A DNA stretch of 64,000 bases from UBA8437 sp964646205 (lineage in GTDB: Bacteria > Planctomycetota > Planctomycetia > Planctomycetales > Planctomycetaceae): positions 5,193 through 69,192 of the forward strand of contig CAZYAZ010000023.1 of assembly GCA_964646205.1 (NCBI GenBank), given 5' to 3'. The translations under genes and the position numbers were made by a program. Shown here one piece after another: positions 35,362-44,500 of this stretch. Position 1 is the stretch's first letter. Each line of letters opens with the position of its first letter. The notes beneath the pieces were generated by a model. It saw nothing but the letters and a program-made list of their open reading frames with translations. It did no database searches and had not been told where the DNA came from.

Positions 35362-37104
35362 CTAGGGTGACAACGAATCGAGTTGTTGCTGTGCGGCCTC
35401 CAGTTGTGTTCCTCCATCGGGACCTTCCCGCAGCAGTCCGACTGCTATCTGAAGGTGCTGGCGGGCTTTTTCGGTTTGGCCGGTGGATCGATACAGGCCC
35501 CCAATACCCAGTTGGGCGACGGCAAACCGGGGTTGGACTGCCAATGCTTTGAGGTAATGGCTTTCGGCTGCGGAGAATTGTCCCAGCGATTGTTGGGCTG
35601 CGCCCATTGCGAAGTGAACGTGGTGCAGTTGATCGGAGATTGGCTCGAGGTCCAGGGCACGTTGGTAGTGTTCAAGCGCGGAGTCCAGGTTGTGAGTCGC
35701 GGCATCAACAAGCCCGCGGTTGTAGTGTGCCTTGGCATTTCTTCCGCCTGAAATAGCGAGGGCGCGGTCGAAGGATTTTCCTGCGGTGGCGAGGTCCCCA
35801 TCGGCGTACTGACGCGTTCCGAGTGTCAACCTCGCGTGGTCGTATTGGGGCAGGGTTTGGACGAGATTTTGGTAGCGAGCCAGTGCACGCCGATTGCGTT
35901 CGTCCTTGGAGGCGTAGACTCCGGCAGCCCACCACTGGCTGGCCGCCAGTGCTGCAACCGCCAGGAAGAAGGGTGACCACTTGGCCGTATGGACCAAGCC
36001 GTCGGAAAGTGGGCGGCTATCCTCTGCTCCAGCGGTGCCCTGGATGCCCAGCCCTGCCTGTGTCCCCCGCTCACGCACCTTCCAGATGAAGCCGTCGAAG
36101 TAGAAGTGGAGCAGGGTTGAGGTCCAGACGGCAGCGACGAGCAAATTCTGCAGCGAAATGTTCGAGATGCTTTGTTGAAGACTACTGATGAATCCGTAGC
36201 CGATCACCAGACCTACGTAGAGGCCCAGCATGGCGCCACTCCGGCGAAACAGAAATCTCGAGAAACTGCCGATGTTTGGGTCGCGGTCGACGCGTTTTCG
36301 GTTGAACACCCAAACAATTCCCAGGTACTGCACGTCGTGAAACACCTCGAAGAGCGCTATTCCATACAGGATGTGGTCGATTTCCACCATCGCGTACCAC
36401 CAAAAACTGAAACTGATGGCCAGTGCGAGTAACTTCAGGGGATTGGGGTTTCGGCCAAGGGAACGGCAGCGGATCATGTGCAGCAAGTAGGCGAACGTCA
36501 CCAATCCGGTTCCGGCGTTCCAGAGGCCCCTGATACCGGTGATCCAACCCGGGTCGATCAGAAAACCTCCGGCCTGATAGAACGCTTCGAGCATCTGGTA
36601 GACACGGCCGTCGGAATTGACCAGTCCGACCCCAAACCAGGCCAGGCACAGCAGCCAGTCCAGTCGCGAGGTTCGCGGATCGTGGTCACCGACCTTGGCG
36701 TCGTAGATGCGTGCAAATCCGTAGACCTGCATCAGGCCGTGCCAGAAGCCCCACAACACAAGGATGACCATCATTCCCTGACGCAACTCGGTGAACAGCA
36801 GCGGCAAGGTTGTCGCCAAAAGCAGGGCGGGAACCACGGTGAAGCGGTATCGGAATCGGCGGAATAGGGCCCTGTCTCCGTAGGCCCGCATTAGCCCTGG
36901 CAGATGGTGGCCGGAGGCGCCGAACGCCGCGACAAACCCATAAATCGCATCCGGTGAAAAATTCTGACGAGACACCCAGAGGGTGGGAAGAATCAGCAGC
37001 GGCGTCGCAATGAAAAGAACCAGGTCCCACAGGGGGCTGATAATCCATCGCGAGATGCGCGGAGCCGCGGCAGCCGTTTCAGCCTGGGCGATCGCCTGGT
37101 TCAC
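35362..37104 (-). CDS. Polyhistidine membrane protein fused to C-terminal TPR domain
   Basis: The first 355 of 580 residues are collinear with the protein at 33536-34681: His66/His67 (ASGHHLPGL), WHGLMQVYGFARIYDAKVG with His122, His209 in LLHMIRC, NPLKLLALAIS, His256 in FHDVQY and HFYFDGFIWKVRERG. After a further TM (WSPFFLAVAALAASQWWAAG), residues from about 400 form TPR repeats (AKAHYNRGLVDAATHNLDSALEHY, HFAMGAAQQSLGQFSAAESHY). The start is GTG 37104 with AGGA nine bases upstream. It is transcribed towards the octahaem operon and ends 45 bases from it. The TPR end is probably the docking part; the membrane part's activity is unknown. Confidence 0.87.
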   Translation of the reverse strand: MNQAIAQAETAAAAPRISRWIISPLWDLVLFIATPLLILPTLWVSRQNFSPDAIYGFVAAFGASGHHLPGLMRAYGDRALFRRFRYRFTVVPALLLATTLPLLFTELRQGMMVILVLWGFWHGLMQVYGFARIYDAKVGDHDPRTSRLDWLLCLAWFGVGLVNSDGRVYQMLEAFYQAGGFLIDPGWITGIRGLWNAGTGLVTFAYLLHMIRCRSLGRNPNPLKLLALAISFSFWWYAMVEIDHILYGIALFEVFHDVQYLGIVWVFNRKRVDRDPNIGSFSRFLFRRSGAMLGLYVGLVIGYGFISSLQQSISNISLQNLLVAAVWTSTLLHFYFDGFIWKVRERGTQAGLGIQGTAGAEDSRPLSDGLVHTAKWSPFFLAVAALAASQWWAAGVYASKDERNRRALARYQNLVQTLPQYDHARLTLGTRQYADGDLATAGKSFDRALAISGGRNAKAHYNRGLVDAATHNLDSALEHYQRALDLEPISDQLHHVHFAMGAAQQSLGQFSAAESHYLKALAVQPRFAVAQLGIGGLYRSTGQTEKARQHLQIAVGLLREGPDGGTQLEAAQQQLDSLSP

Positions 37105-37238
37105 CGACTTATTCCTGGAAAAACTCTGCCTGCCAGTGGCGAGTCAAGGGTGAGGCTCGCCGGGATCCGGTGGGACTCACCTGTTGTCTTTCCAACAGTA
37201 TAGGAGTCTGATGCCGGTGATGCGAAGAGGCGTCTTGG

Positions 37239-37766
37239 TCAACGACCGGATGGATTTCCACGGCGTCTGGTCAGTGGATGGCGTGATGGAACAAACTGGA
37301 GTTGTTGCGGTGCACGATCGATTTCGGTGTGGATTGTGGCAGCGGGAGTCCCTGGTTGTCGGGGAGTTGCCGAGGGGACGTTCCGGGATCGAGCAAGCCT
37401 GTCGGGTGGCTGGGTGGTTGGAAGTGGCGGTGGAGGGGCCTGGATTGGATTCAACGCCACTAGCGAGGGCCGAGCAGACGTCGTGGTAGCGGCGGGACGC
37501 GGTTTTTTGCGTTCCACCGGGATGGGGACGGGTGGGGGCGGCAATGGCAAACGAAGGGTCGATGTGACGCGAGGCGGGTTGTCGATGCTGCGGGCGCGTC
37601 GAGGGGAATTGGTCGAGGACGGAGGCCGTTCGGGATTGGAACGGCTGTCCTGAACAGCAGGTTTGCCAGAGGTGGAGCCGTCACCGTTACTGCGGAGAAC
37701 CAGGGCGCCGACCACCCCGATCAACAGGATTGCCAGTGCCAGGCCGACCTGTGTGTCGCGGTTCAT
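37239..37766 (-). CDS. Membrane-anchored Pro-rich protein
   Basis: ATG 37766 opens MNRDTQVGLALAILLIGVVGALVL, a clear anchor; frames running further upstream lack this logic. The remaining 150 residues are low-complexity, rich in Pro, Arg, Ser and Thr (LPLPPPPVPIPVERKKPRP). The start resembles planctomycete LysM-anchor proteins as I recall them, but I find no LysM domain in this frame or obviously in the next. It may be a truncated or intrinsically disordered cell-envelope protein. High-GC codon bias keeps other frames open here, so confidence is moderate. Confidence 0.58.
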   Translation of the reverse strand: MNRDTQVGLALAILLIGVVGALVLRSNGDGSTSGKPAVQDSRSNPERPPSSTNSPRRARSIDNPPRVTSTLRLPLPPPPVPIPVERKKPRPAATTTSARPSLVALNPIQAPPPPLPTTQPPDRLARSRNVPSATPRQPGTPAATIHTEIDRAPQQLQFVPSRHPLTRRRGNPSGR

Positions 37767-38012
37767 GGTTTGATTCTCCGGTAGGCCGGCACGCCGAGAG
37801 ACGATGTTCCCTGGACGCCAGCGTGTACAATTATGGGCCGTGACTTCGCGGCGGGATTGGTCGAGGCGATGGGATGGAACCACCCGGGAAAAACCGTGCC
37901 GGTTGGCAACGACTGCAGCGGATAGGGAAAGGCTGTTGGCGGCCCGTGTTGTCGGGTTGTGAGGCCGGTAACGATTGGAGTGCTGCGGGAGAGACGACAA
38001 TTGGGCGGTAGT

Positions 38013-38507
38013 GTGCATCCTTCGATGAAACCGGTTGAGAGGCTGTTGGATGAGTGTGTTCAACGGCAGGTGCGGCGTGGTGGTCCGGGGGGACAGCGGC
38101 GGAACAAGGTGGAGACCGGGGTGGTGATCACTCATCGGCCGACAGGCGTGGAGGCTGAAGCGAGCGAGCGGCGGCACTTGAAGGAGAATCTTCCACTGGC
38201 GGTCCGGAGGTTGAGGCTTGCGCTGGCGGTTGGAGTGCGGGGAACCGTGTTGGCAAAGCCATCACAGCGATGGGAGGGCCGTTGTCGGGGGCGCCGGTTG
38301 GTTGTGAGTGAGTCTCACGAGGATTTTCCGGCCCTGCTGGCTGAAGCGTTGGACGTGTTGGCGGCGGCCAAGTGGGACGTGTCGGCTGCGGCCCAACACC
38401 TGGCGTGCAGTTCCTCACAACTGGTTCGTTTGCTGCGACGTTGGCGGCCCGCATTGGAGTTGGTGAATCAGCACCGTGAGAAGGGTGGGGGCCACCGATT
38501 GAAGTGA
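38013..38507 (+). CDS. Release-factor-like GGQ protein (RF-1 domain only)
   Basis: A 164-residue protein with the peptidyl-tRNA-hydrolysing motif RRGGPGGQRRNKVETGV (GGQ at residues 26-28 from GTG 38013), followed by THRPTGVEAEASERRHLKEN as in class I release factors and ArfB/ICT1-type rescue factors. It lacks the stop-codon-reading domain of RF1/RF2. The C-terminal half has a helical segment (KWDVSAAAQHLACSSSQLVRLLRR) resembling a helix-turn-helix, different from the basic tail of ArfB. GGGCGG precedes the GTG; ATG 38025 and 37959 are other possible starts. Likely role: hydrolysis of peptidyl-tRNA on stalled ribosomes. Confidence 0.85.
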   Translation: MHPSMKPVERLLDECVQRQVRRGGPGGQRRNKVETGVVITHRPTGVEAEASERRHLKENLPLAVRRLRLALAVGVRGTVLAKPSQRWEGRCRGRRLVVSESHEDFPALLAEALDVLAAAKWDVSAAAQHLACSSSQLVRLLRRWRPALELVNQHREKGGGHRLK

Positions 38508-38654
38508 CCGGTCGAGCCTCGTGCCTCTTCGGCCGGGGGCGACAAGAGTCGTTGACACCCCTCCGGGGCGAACTAGAATGAGAGTTGTAGAGGCGTGCGG
38601 CGGCGATGGACCGACCGGCCTCGTCTCGGAACTGGCCGTTGGAGGGCGTCACTG

Positions 38655-40151
38655 ATGTCCCGAACTCAGCAAGGCCCCACGGCCCTGCATTTTGTCGCAA
38701 TCGTGCTGACAATTGCGACGGTGATGCTGATCGCTGCGGCGTTTCTGTTCTACCGCGAGGGGCAAGAAATGCGCCACGCGGTGGCCAGGGCCGAATCGGA
38801 ACGCGAGGAACTGGCCCAGCAAGTTCGCGACCAGGATGACCGCATCGGATTGCTGAAAGATGTTCTGGGGTACAGTCAGGCCGACGTAGGTCAGACTGAC
38901 GACAACGATCCGTCGACCGTGGTCGGTGCCGTTCGAACCGACATCAAGCGGTCGCTTGGTCCGTCGTCGCCGGCCCACTCGGTTTCTGTCCGCGAGGCCG
39001 TGGGTCGCCTGGCCAGCCAGAGAGACAATCTGACAATTGAAAGGGACGCGCTTGTCGATTCGAAATCGACCCTGTTGGCCAACTACCGGGCGTTAGAACG
39101 AGTCTGGAAGGCGGTTCTGAAGCCGGAGCGTGACGCGAGGCTGACTGCCGAGCGGGAGTTGAAGTCGAATGTTCGTGCACGAGAAGAGGTTGTGGCGGAC
39201 AAGGAGCGTGAAATCTCTGAGTTGCGAGACGTTGCCTCCGAACAGCGAGACCGGATAGCCGAACTCCAGGAAGCACTCGAAAAAAATGACAAGTTGATGG
39301 TGCAAAAAGCGGCGTTGCACCGTTCGACGGTTCGTCGTCTGAATCGGTCCTTGCAGAAACGAGACTCTCATCGTTTCGAACGGTCCGACGGCAAGATCAC
39401 GATGGTCGACGACTCCGGACGCCTGGTCTGGGTGGACCTGGGGTCGGCTGACCGTCTGCGACCCGGTATTCGGTTCAGTGTTTTTGATAAGAGTGCGGCC
39501 CAGGTCGGTGGCAGTCGCAAGGGGCTTAAGGGGGTGATTGAAGTCTCACGGGTGACCGGGGCTCATCGGGCCCAGGCGCGAGTGATTGAACGGGATCGGT
39601 TGAATCCCTTGCTTGGTGGGGACCTCGTGTATTCGCCAATCTGGTCGGTTGGCCACGCCGAACGATTTGCATTGATCGGGCTTGTGGATCTCAATGACGA
39701 CGGACGAAGTGATATCGAAGGGTTGCGGCGTTACGTACAGGAATCTGGTTCGAAAGTCGCCGTTTGGGTGGACGACTCGGGGAACCGCAACGGCGGTGCA
39801 GTTGATATGTCGGTCAAATACCTGGTTGTGGGAAAAACGCCGACCCCCGATTCGGCCCGAAATGACGCGCAACGAGTCGCTTACAATCGGTTGATTGGTC
39901 ACCTGACGGAAATGCGGGAGGAGGCTTACGATCATGGCGTCCGGGTGATCCGGCTCAACGATTTTCTCGCGTACATCGGATACACCAACGGGCTGGGAAC
40001 TGGTGTTTCGGTTACGAGAGAACCGCGGCCGGCAACACGGCCTGGCAAGACATCTGCTTTGAAACGGTCGCCCCGGAGTGCACCGCCTGGTGTCAGTGGC
40101 CGGTTTCGCAAGCCGCGTGGCACGAAGCCCACGGATGGACCGTCGCGTTGA
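38655..40151 (+). CDS. Membrane-anchored coiled-coil protein
   Basis: ATG 38655 with GGAGGG about ten bases upstream gives a short N-terminus and a TM (FVAIVLTIATVMLIAAAFLFY). A long coiled coil (about residues 35-240: VADKEREISELRDVASEQRD, IAELQEALEKNDKLM) follows, then a beta-rich domain (GSADRLRPGIRFSVFDKS, GDLVYSPIWSVGHAERFALIG), a segment resembling a BRCT-type fold (LRRYVQESGSKVAVWVDDS) and a basic, Pro-rich tail. Similar proteins occur across planctomycetes with no assigned function. 498 residues. An envelope structural role is inferred from the architecture only. Confidence 0.85.
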   Translation: MSRTQQGPTALHFVAIVLTIATVMLIAAAFLFYREGQEMRHAVARAESEREELAQQVRDQDDRIGLLKDVLGYSQADVGQTDDNDPSTVVGAVRTDIKRSLGPSSPAHSVSVREAVGRLASQRDNLTIERDALVDSKSTLLANYRALERVWKAVLKPERDARLTAERELKSNVRAREEVVADKEREISELRDVASEQRDRIAELQEALEKNDKLMVQKAALHRSTVRRLNRSLQKRDSHRFERSDGKITMVDDSGRLVWVDLGSADRLRPGIRFSVFDKSAAQVGGSRKGLKGVIEVSRVTGAHRAQARVIERDRLNPLLGGDLVYSPIWSVGHAERFALIGLVDLNDDGRSDIEGLRRYVQESGSKVAVWVDDSGNRNGGAVDMSVKYLVVGKTPTPDSARNDAQRVAYNRLIGHLTEMREEAYDHGVRVIRLNDFLAYIGYTNGLGTGVSVTREPRPATRPGKTSALKRSPRSAPPGVSGRFRKPRGTKPTDGPSR

Positions 40152-40344
40152 CGCCGCACTGCCTGTTGTGGGCAAGAATGGTGTCCGGGGTGGTGCGTGG
40201 AAGCGGCGAACTCGGTGTGTGTTGCTCCGATTGCAACGCGAGTGTTTACATCGAGTCGGTGATCTGGCTAGTCTCTGTTTGCATGGCAACCGCCGACAGC
40301 CGGTGTTGCCAAACAAATGACTCAGTAAATTTGGGAGGCTGGCG

Positions 40345-41358
40345 ATGAGTGTTTCACTCTGGGCTCTTGTGGTCGTATTTGTCGTGCTGGGCCTCGCACT
40401 GATGTTCATGATTTTTGGCGTTGTTTCTGGAATCAAAAATGTTCGAGGACCGTTGGCCGCAGGAGTGTTTGGGGTCCTGCTGGGTTGGGCGGCTTTTTAT
40501 GCGGGTGTCACCTTGACCGGTCAGCAAATAGAAATGGCGGTGGCAGGATTTGAAGGTGAAACAGTTCAGTTGCCGTCCGAAGAGAACAACGAGGGAGGCG
40601 GGCAGCCAGGTGGTGGCATGCCGGGTATGGGCGGTGGCGGCATGCCGGGAATGGGCGGTGGTGGCATGCCGGGTATGGGCGGTGGTGGCAGGCCGGGAGG
40701 CGGAGGTGGAGGCGGAGGTGGCTTTGGTGGTGGTGGTGGCCGTGGCCCCTCGTCGCGGCGTGGCTTGACCACTTTGGTCAGCAAACTGAATGTGTTGACC
40801 GACGACATTACGCTGAAGATTTCTGACACGCAGGCGAAGGAAATCGGATCCGTTCTGGTGAAGGCTGGTGGTCGCGAGAAAATGACGGATGAGCAGGCCA
40901 AGGAGACACTCGAAGCGGTCCAGGCTGTTTTGAATGACGGCCAGAAGGCAACTCTCGAGCGGATTTCACTCCCGCGACGTCGACGGAGCGGTGGATTTGG
41001 TGGCGGTCGCGGCGGGCAGCAGTCGCAGGACGGGAATCCATTTGCGGAGGAAGAGAATCACAAGTCGTTGGTGGCGTTGTTGAAGCGACATGGTGTGGAG
41101 CCACCGAAAATCGAAGTCAAGAAGGCTGCTGCCAGCGATGCTGGGCGAGGAGCCTCCGGCGAAGGACAGGCCGGTTCCGGCGGTAATATTGTCGAGCGAA
41201 TTTTCAGCCGACTCGACAAGGATGGTGACAAGGCCCTTTCAAAGGACGAGGTTCCCGATGCGTGGAAGTCCCGTTTTGACGGGATCGATACGAACAAGGA
41301 CGGGAAGTGTGATTTGAAAGAGTTTACCGCGGCCCGCCAGGCCGGCAGGGACGGGTAA
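40345..41358 (+). CDS. Membrane protein with Gly/Met repeat region and C-terminal EF-hand pair
   Basis: Preceded by GGGAGG at good spacing, this 337-residue protein has two N-terminal TMs (LVVVFVVLGLALMFMIFGV, AAGVFGVLLGWAAFYAGVT). A Gly-rich low-complexity stretch with repeated GGMPGMGG units follows (about residues 83-134), then a helical domain (ITLKISDTQAKEIGSVL, EQAKETLEAVQAVL) and two EF-hand calcium loops (DKDGDKALSKDE and DTNKDGKCDLKE). EF-hands also end the periplasmic adaptor encoded 4 kb downstream, which suggests a shared calcium-dependent envelope function. 200 bases separate it from the TolC-like gene. Confidence 0.85.
   Translation: MSVSLWALVVVFVVLGLALMFMIFGVVSGIKNVRGPLAAGVFGVLLGWAAFYAGVTLTGQQIEMAVAGFEGETVQLPSEENNEGGGQPGGGMPGMGGGGMPGMGGGGMPGMGGGGRPGGGGGGGGGFGGGGGRGPSSRRGLTTLVSKLNVLTDDITLKISDTQAKEIGSVLVKAGGREKMTDEQAKETLEAVQAVLNDGQKATLERISLPRRRRSGGFGGGRGGQQSQDGNPFAEEENHKSLVALLKRHGVEPPKIEVKKAAASDAGRGASGEGQAGSGGNIVERIFSRLDKDGDKALSKDEVPDAWKSRFDGIDTNKDGKCDLKEFTAARQAGRDG
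40615..40686 (+). repeat. Tandem 24-bp repeat, three copies plus a partial
   Basis: The unit GGCATGCCGGGTATGGGCGG plus TGGC starts at 40615, 40639 and 40663, with single-base differences, and a broken copy begins at 40687. It encodes GMPGMGGG in frame. Confidence 0.92.
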
Positions 41359-41561
41359 CGCGGCCTTGCTCCGGCGGTCGGAATTTTTTGGCCGCTCGCT
41401 AAACACCGGCAGCAAATGCAGTTGCGTCGATGGTGTTCAAGTTGGGCTGACGCGCGTGTCGAAGAGAAAAGTGGTGGATCGTACGTTAGCGATCCCGCTG
41501 GCACGTGGGGTTATGCCAGCTCGGGCCAGGATGTGTCCAGCGACTGCAAGGGTGGGCAAGG

Positions 41562-44500
41562 ATGCCGGTTACCAGGCAAAATGCGATCGTGTTTGGACTG
41601 TTGCTTGTGAGTGCCGTTGGCGTGGGGTGTCAGCGAGCGTACTACTACAAACAGGCCGATGAAGAGGCCGCGGCGTTGATCGCCGAGAAATCGGATGATC
41701 CGCGTTGGTCCGCAGACGATTTCGACGTTCGGATTGATCCTCGCAGTCGTTTTGCCACTCATATTGACCCGGTCCGGCCGCCGATGCCTCCGGACGATCC
41801 AAAGTCGAACGAATTGATGGAATCGGTCGCGGGGATGGCGGGGTACGCGGACTGGGGCGCGAATGGCATGGCCGATGTCCGGGAGAATCCGGAATGGCGG
41901 AGTCAGCTCAAGCAGTACATGGAGGTTGGTGATGACGGCCGAATTCAGATGGATCTGGAAGGTGCGGTTCGGATGGCGATGATCCACTCGCCCGATTACC
42001 AACGCACGATCGAGACGTTGTATCTCTCGGCGTTGGACGTCAGCACGGAACGGTTCCGGTTTGATGTGCAGTTCTACGGTGGCAACGACACCGGATTCAC
42101 CCACCGTGGAGACCAGAATTTCGGTGGTGAAAGCAACACCTTGACCAATGGGAATTCACTGCGGATGCAACGACGGTTGGCGACTGCCGGCCAGATCGTC
42201 GTTAATTTTGCGAATGAATTCACCTGGCAGTTTGCGGGGGGTGACACGACCAACCCCGCGTCGTTGTTGGGGTTCGCTGTTACGCAGCCGTTGTTGCGCG
42301 GTGGTGGTCGCGTGGTGGGGTTAGAACAATTGACGCGGGCCGAGCGGACGTTGCTCGGCAACATGAGGGCGTTTCAGCGTTACCGGAAGGGGTTCTATAC
42401 GGACCTGGCAATTGGCAGTCGTGGCAGTACGGGCGGGCCGCGTCGTAGTGGTGGGTTCTTTGGTGGTACGGGGTTGACCGGTTTCTCGGGGCAGGGGTCG
42501 GGTGGTTTTGGCGGTGTCGGTTCGGCAAGTGGTTTTGGTGGGTTCTTTGGTGGTGGTGGCGGTGGCGGTGGTGGGGCAGGTGGTGGCGGAGCGGTGGCAG
42601 GCGTTGCGGGTGGTGGAGCCGGAAACGTTGGGGGCTACATTGGCCTGTTGCAGTCACTGCAGCAACTTCGCAATGCCCAGGACAACCTCGCCCTGCAACA
42701 GCGAACACTGGCATTGCTGCAGGCGTTGCAAGAAGCGGGGCAGATCGGTGTCGACCAGGTGTTGAGCTTTGAGCAAAGTATCGAGACTGGCAAAGCCAAC
42801 ATGCTGCAGAGTACGAACGGCTACCGAGCGACCGTCGAAAACTTTGTGATGGAAAACTTCGGGTTGCCGGCGACGGTTGAAATTGACTTGGACGACACTG
42901 TGATCCAACCGTTTCAGTTCATCGATCCTCGGGTGACGGCCGTCGAAAATGCGGTGGCGGAATTGATTGCGGCATTCGGCGGGATCGAGAGTCCCACTGA
43001 AGACCAGTTGAAGCGGACGGCCTCGCACGCGAAAAAACTCCACGGCGACATCGTCAGTTTGATGGACCTGGTCGCGGGTGATCTCGCTGCATTGAAGGCG
43101 AAAGTCCCCGAACGGGAAGCTGGAATGGCGGACGCGGGGAAGAAACAGTTTGCCGCAGATCGGTCACTGCTCGTTGCGGACTTGAAACGGCTGCGAGCCG
43201 AGCACGACAAGGCGAGGATGAGTCTTGCGGCCATCACAAAACGGCTCGCGGCGAAGGCGGACGAAAATGGAAGGCGAGATATCGTTGCTGACTTGATTGC
43301 CGTGAACGCGTCGCTGGCAGGTTCGGTTGGAGAGTTGGCCCTGGTGCAAGCGGGGGCCCGGCTTGAAGCGATCACGTTGGACCAGCGAGTTGAACTCGAA
43401 CCCGAGGACGCGCTGGAAATAGCAAGGGCGTTTCGCTTGGACTGGATGAACGCCCGGGCGTCTTTGGTGGATGGCTGGCGGCTTGTCGAATTCAATGCGA
43501 ATGCACTTGAGTCGGACGTCAGCATTACGTTTAGCGGAGACCTGAAAGGTGACCAGACCAACCCGCTGGAAATGAGCGGTGCCAAGGGGTCGCTCAGGGC
43601 AGGGCTCCAGTTCGACGCACCTCTCACGCGATTGCTGGAGCGGAATAACTTCCGGCAGCAATTGATCAACTACGAACAGTCGCGTCGCGGAATGATCACC
43701 TACGAGGACGGAATCTTCCAGGGGTTTCGGTTGGCGTTGCGCACCTTGGCGCAACGAGAGCAGAACCTCGAGATTCAGCGACGGGCGGTCAAGATTGCCA
43801 TTCGCCGTGTTGACCAAACTCGCCAGATGCTGACCAAGCCTCCCGCCCCGGGGCAACCGGCGTTGTTGAGCCCGACGGCCACGCAGGACCTGTTGTCAGC
43901 GTTGGCTGCGTTGCGAGAATCACAGAATAACTTCATGAGTGTGTGGCTGGCCTATTACTCGGGCCGGATGACATTGATGAGAGATCTGGGCGTGATGCGG
44001 ATCGATGACAAGGGGCTTTGGATTGACGAATCGTTGGAGAAAGCGCTGGAAGAAGCGAGAAAACATCCCTCGGCTCTACCACCTGCGGTTCCGGAAGCCT
44101 GGTTGAAACAGGCTGAAGATGGGATGGAATCCGTGCGACTTGTTCCCCAGGAGACACCGCAACAAGTGGTTGAAGATGATGACTCCGCCAATGCGGGGAT
44201 TCCTGATTTCCTTCGCGGTGGTTCAGGCATTGTGTTGCAGCGTCCAGCTTTTCTGGAACAGATGAAGAGTAAGAAAAAGCTCCGAAAACCGGCTTTCCTC
44301 GACAAGATCGGTGAAGCGTTTCGTGGAATTCGAAAAGCGTCTCGGGACGTGCCGGTATCGGAAGAGGCGGATGAATCACGAGAGATTGAGCGTTTCGATA
44401 CCGGCACAAGGCCGGTGAAGCCTCGCGTGGCAGAAACTCGACCTGCAGTGAAACCGGCCGCAGAAAAGGCAGTCGAGGTGCCACCGATTTCCATGCGGGT

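Noticed and set aside
37100..37238. A LysM domain continuing the Pro-rich protein past its stop
   Set aside because: Reading through the TGA gives DSYTVGKTTG and little else; there is no full LysM and no SECIS-like hairpin was noticed.
42280..42714. His/Arg-rich frames antisense to the Gly-rich part of the TolC-like gene
   Set aside because: They are mirrors of the Gly codons in the insertion and have no start context.
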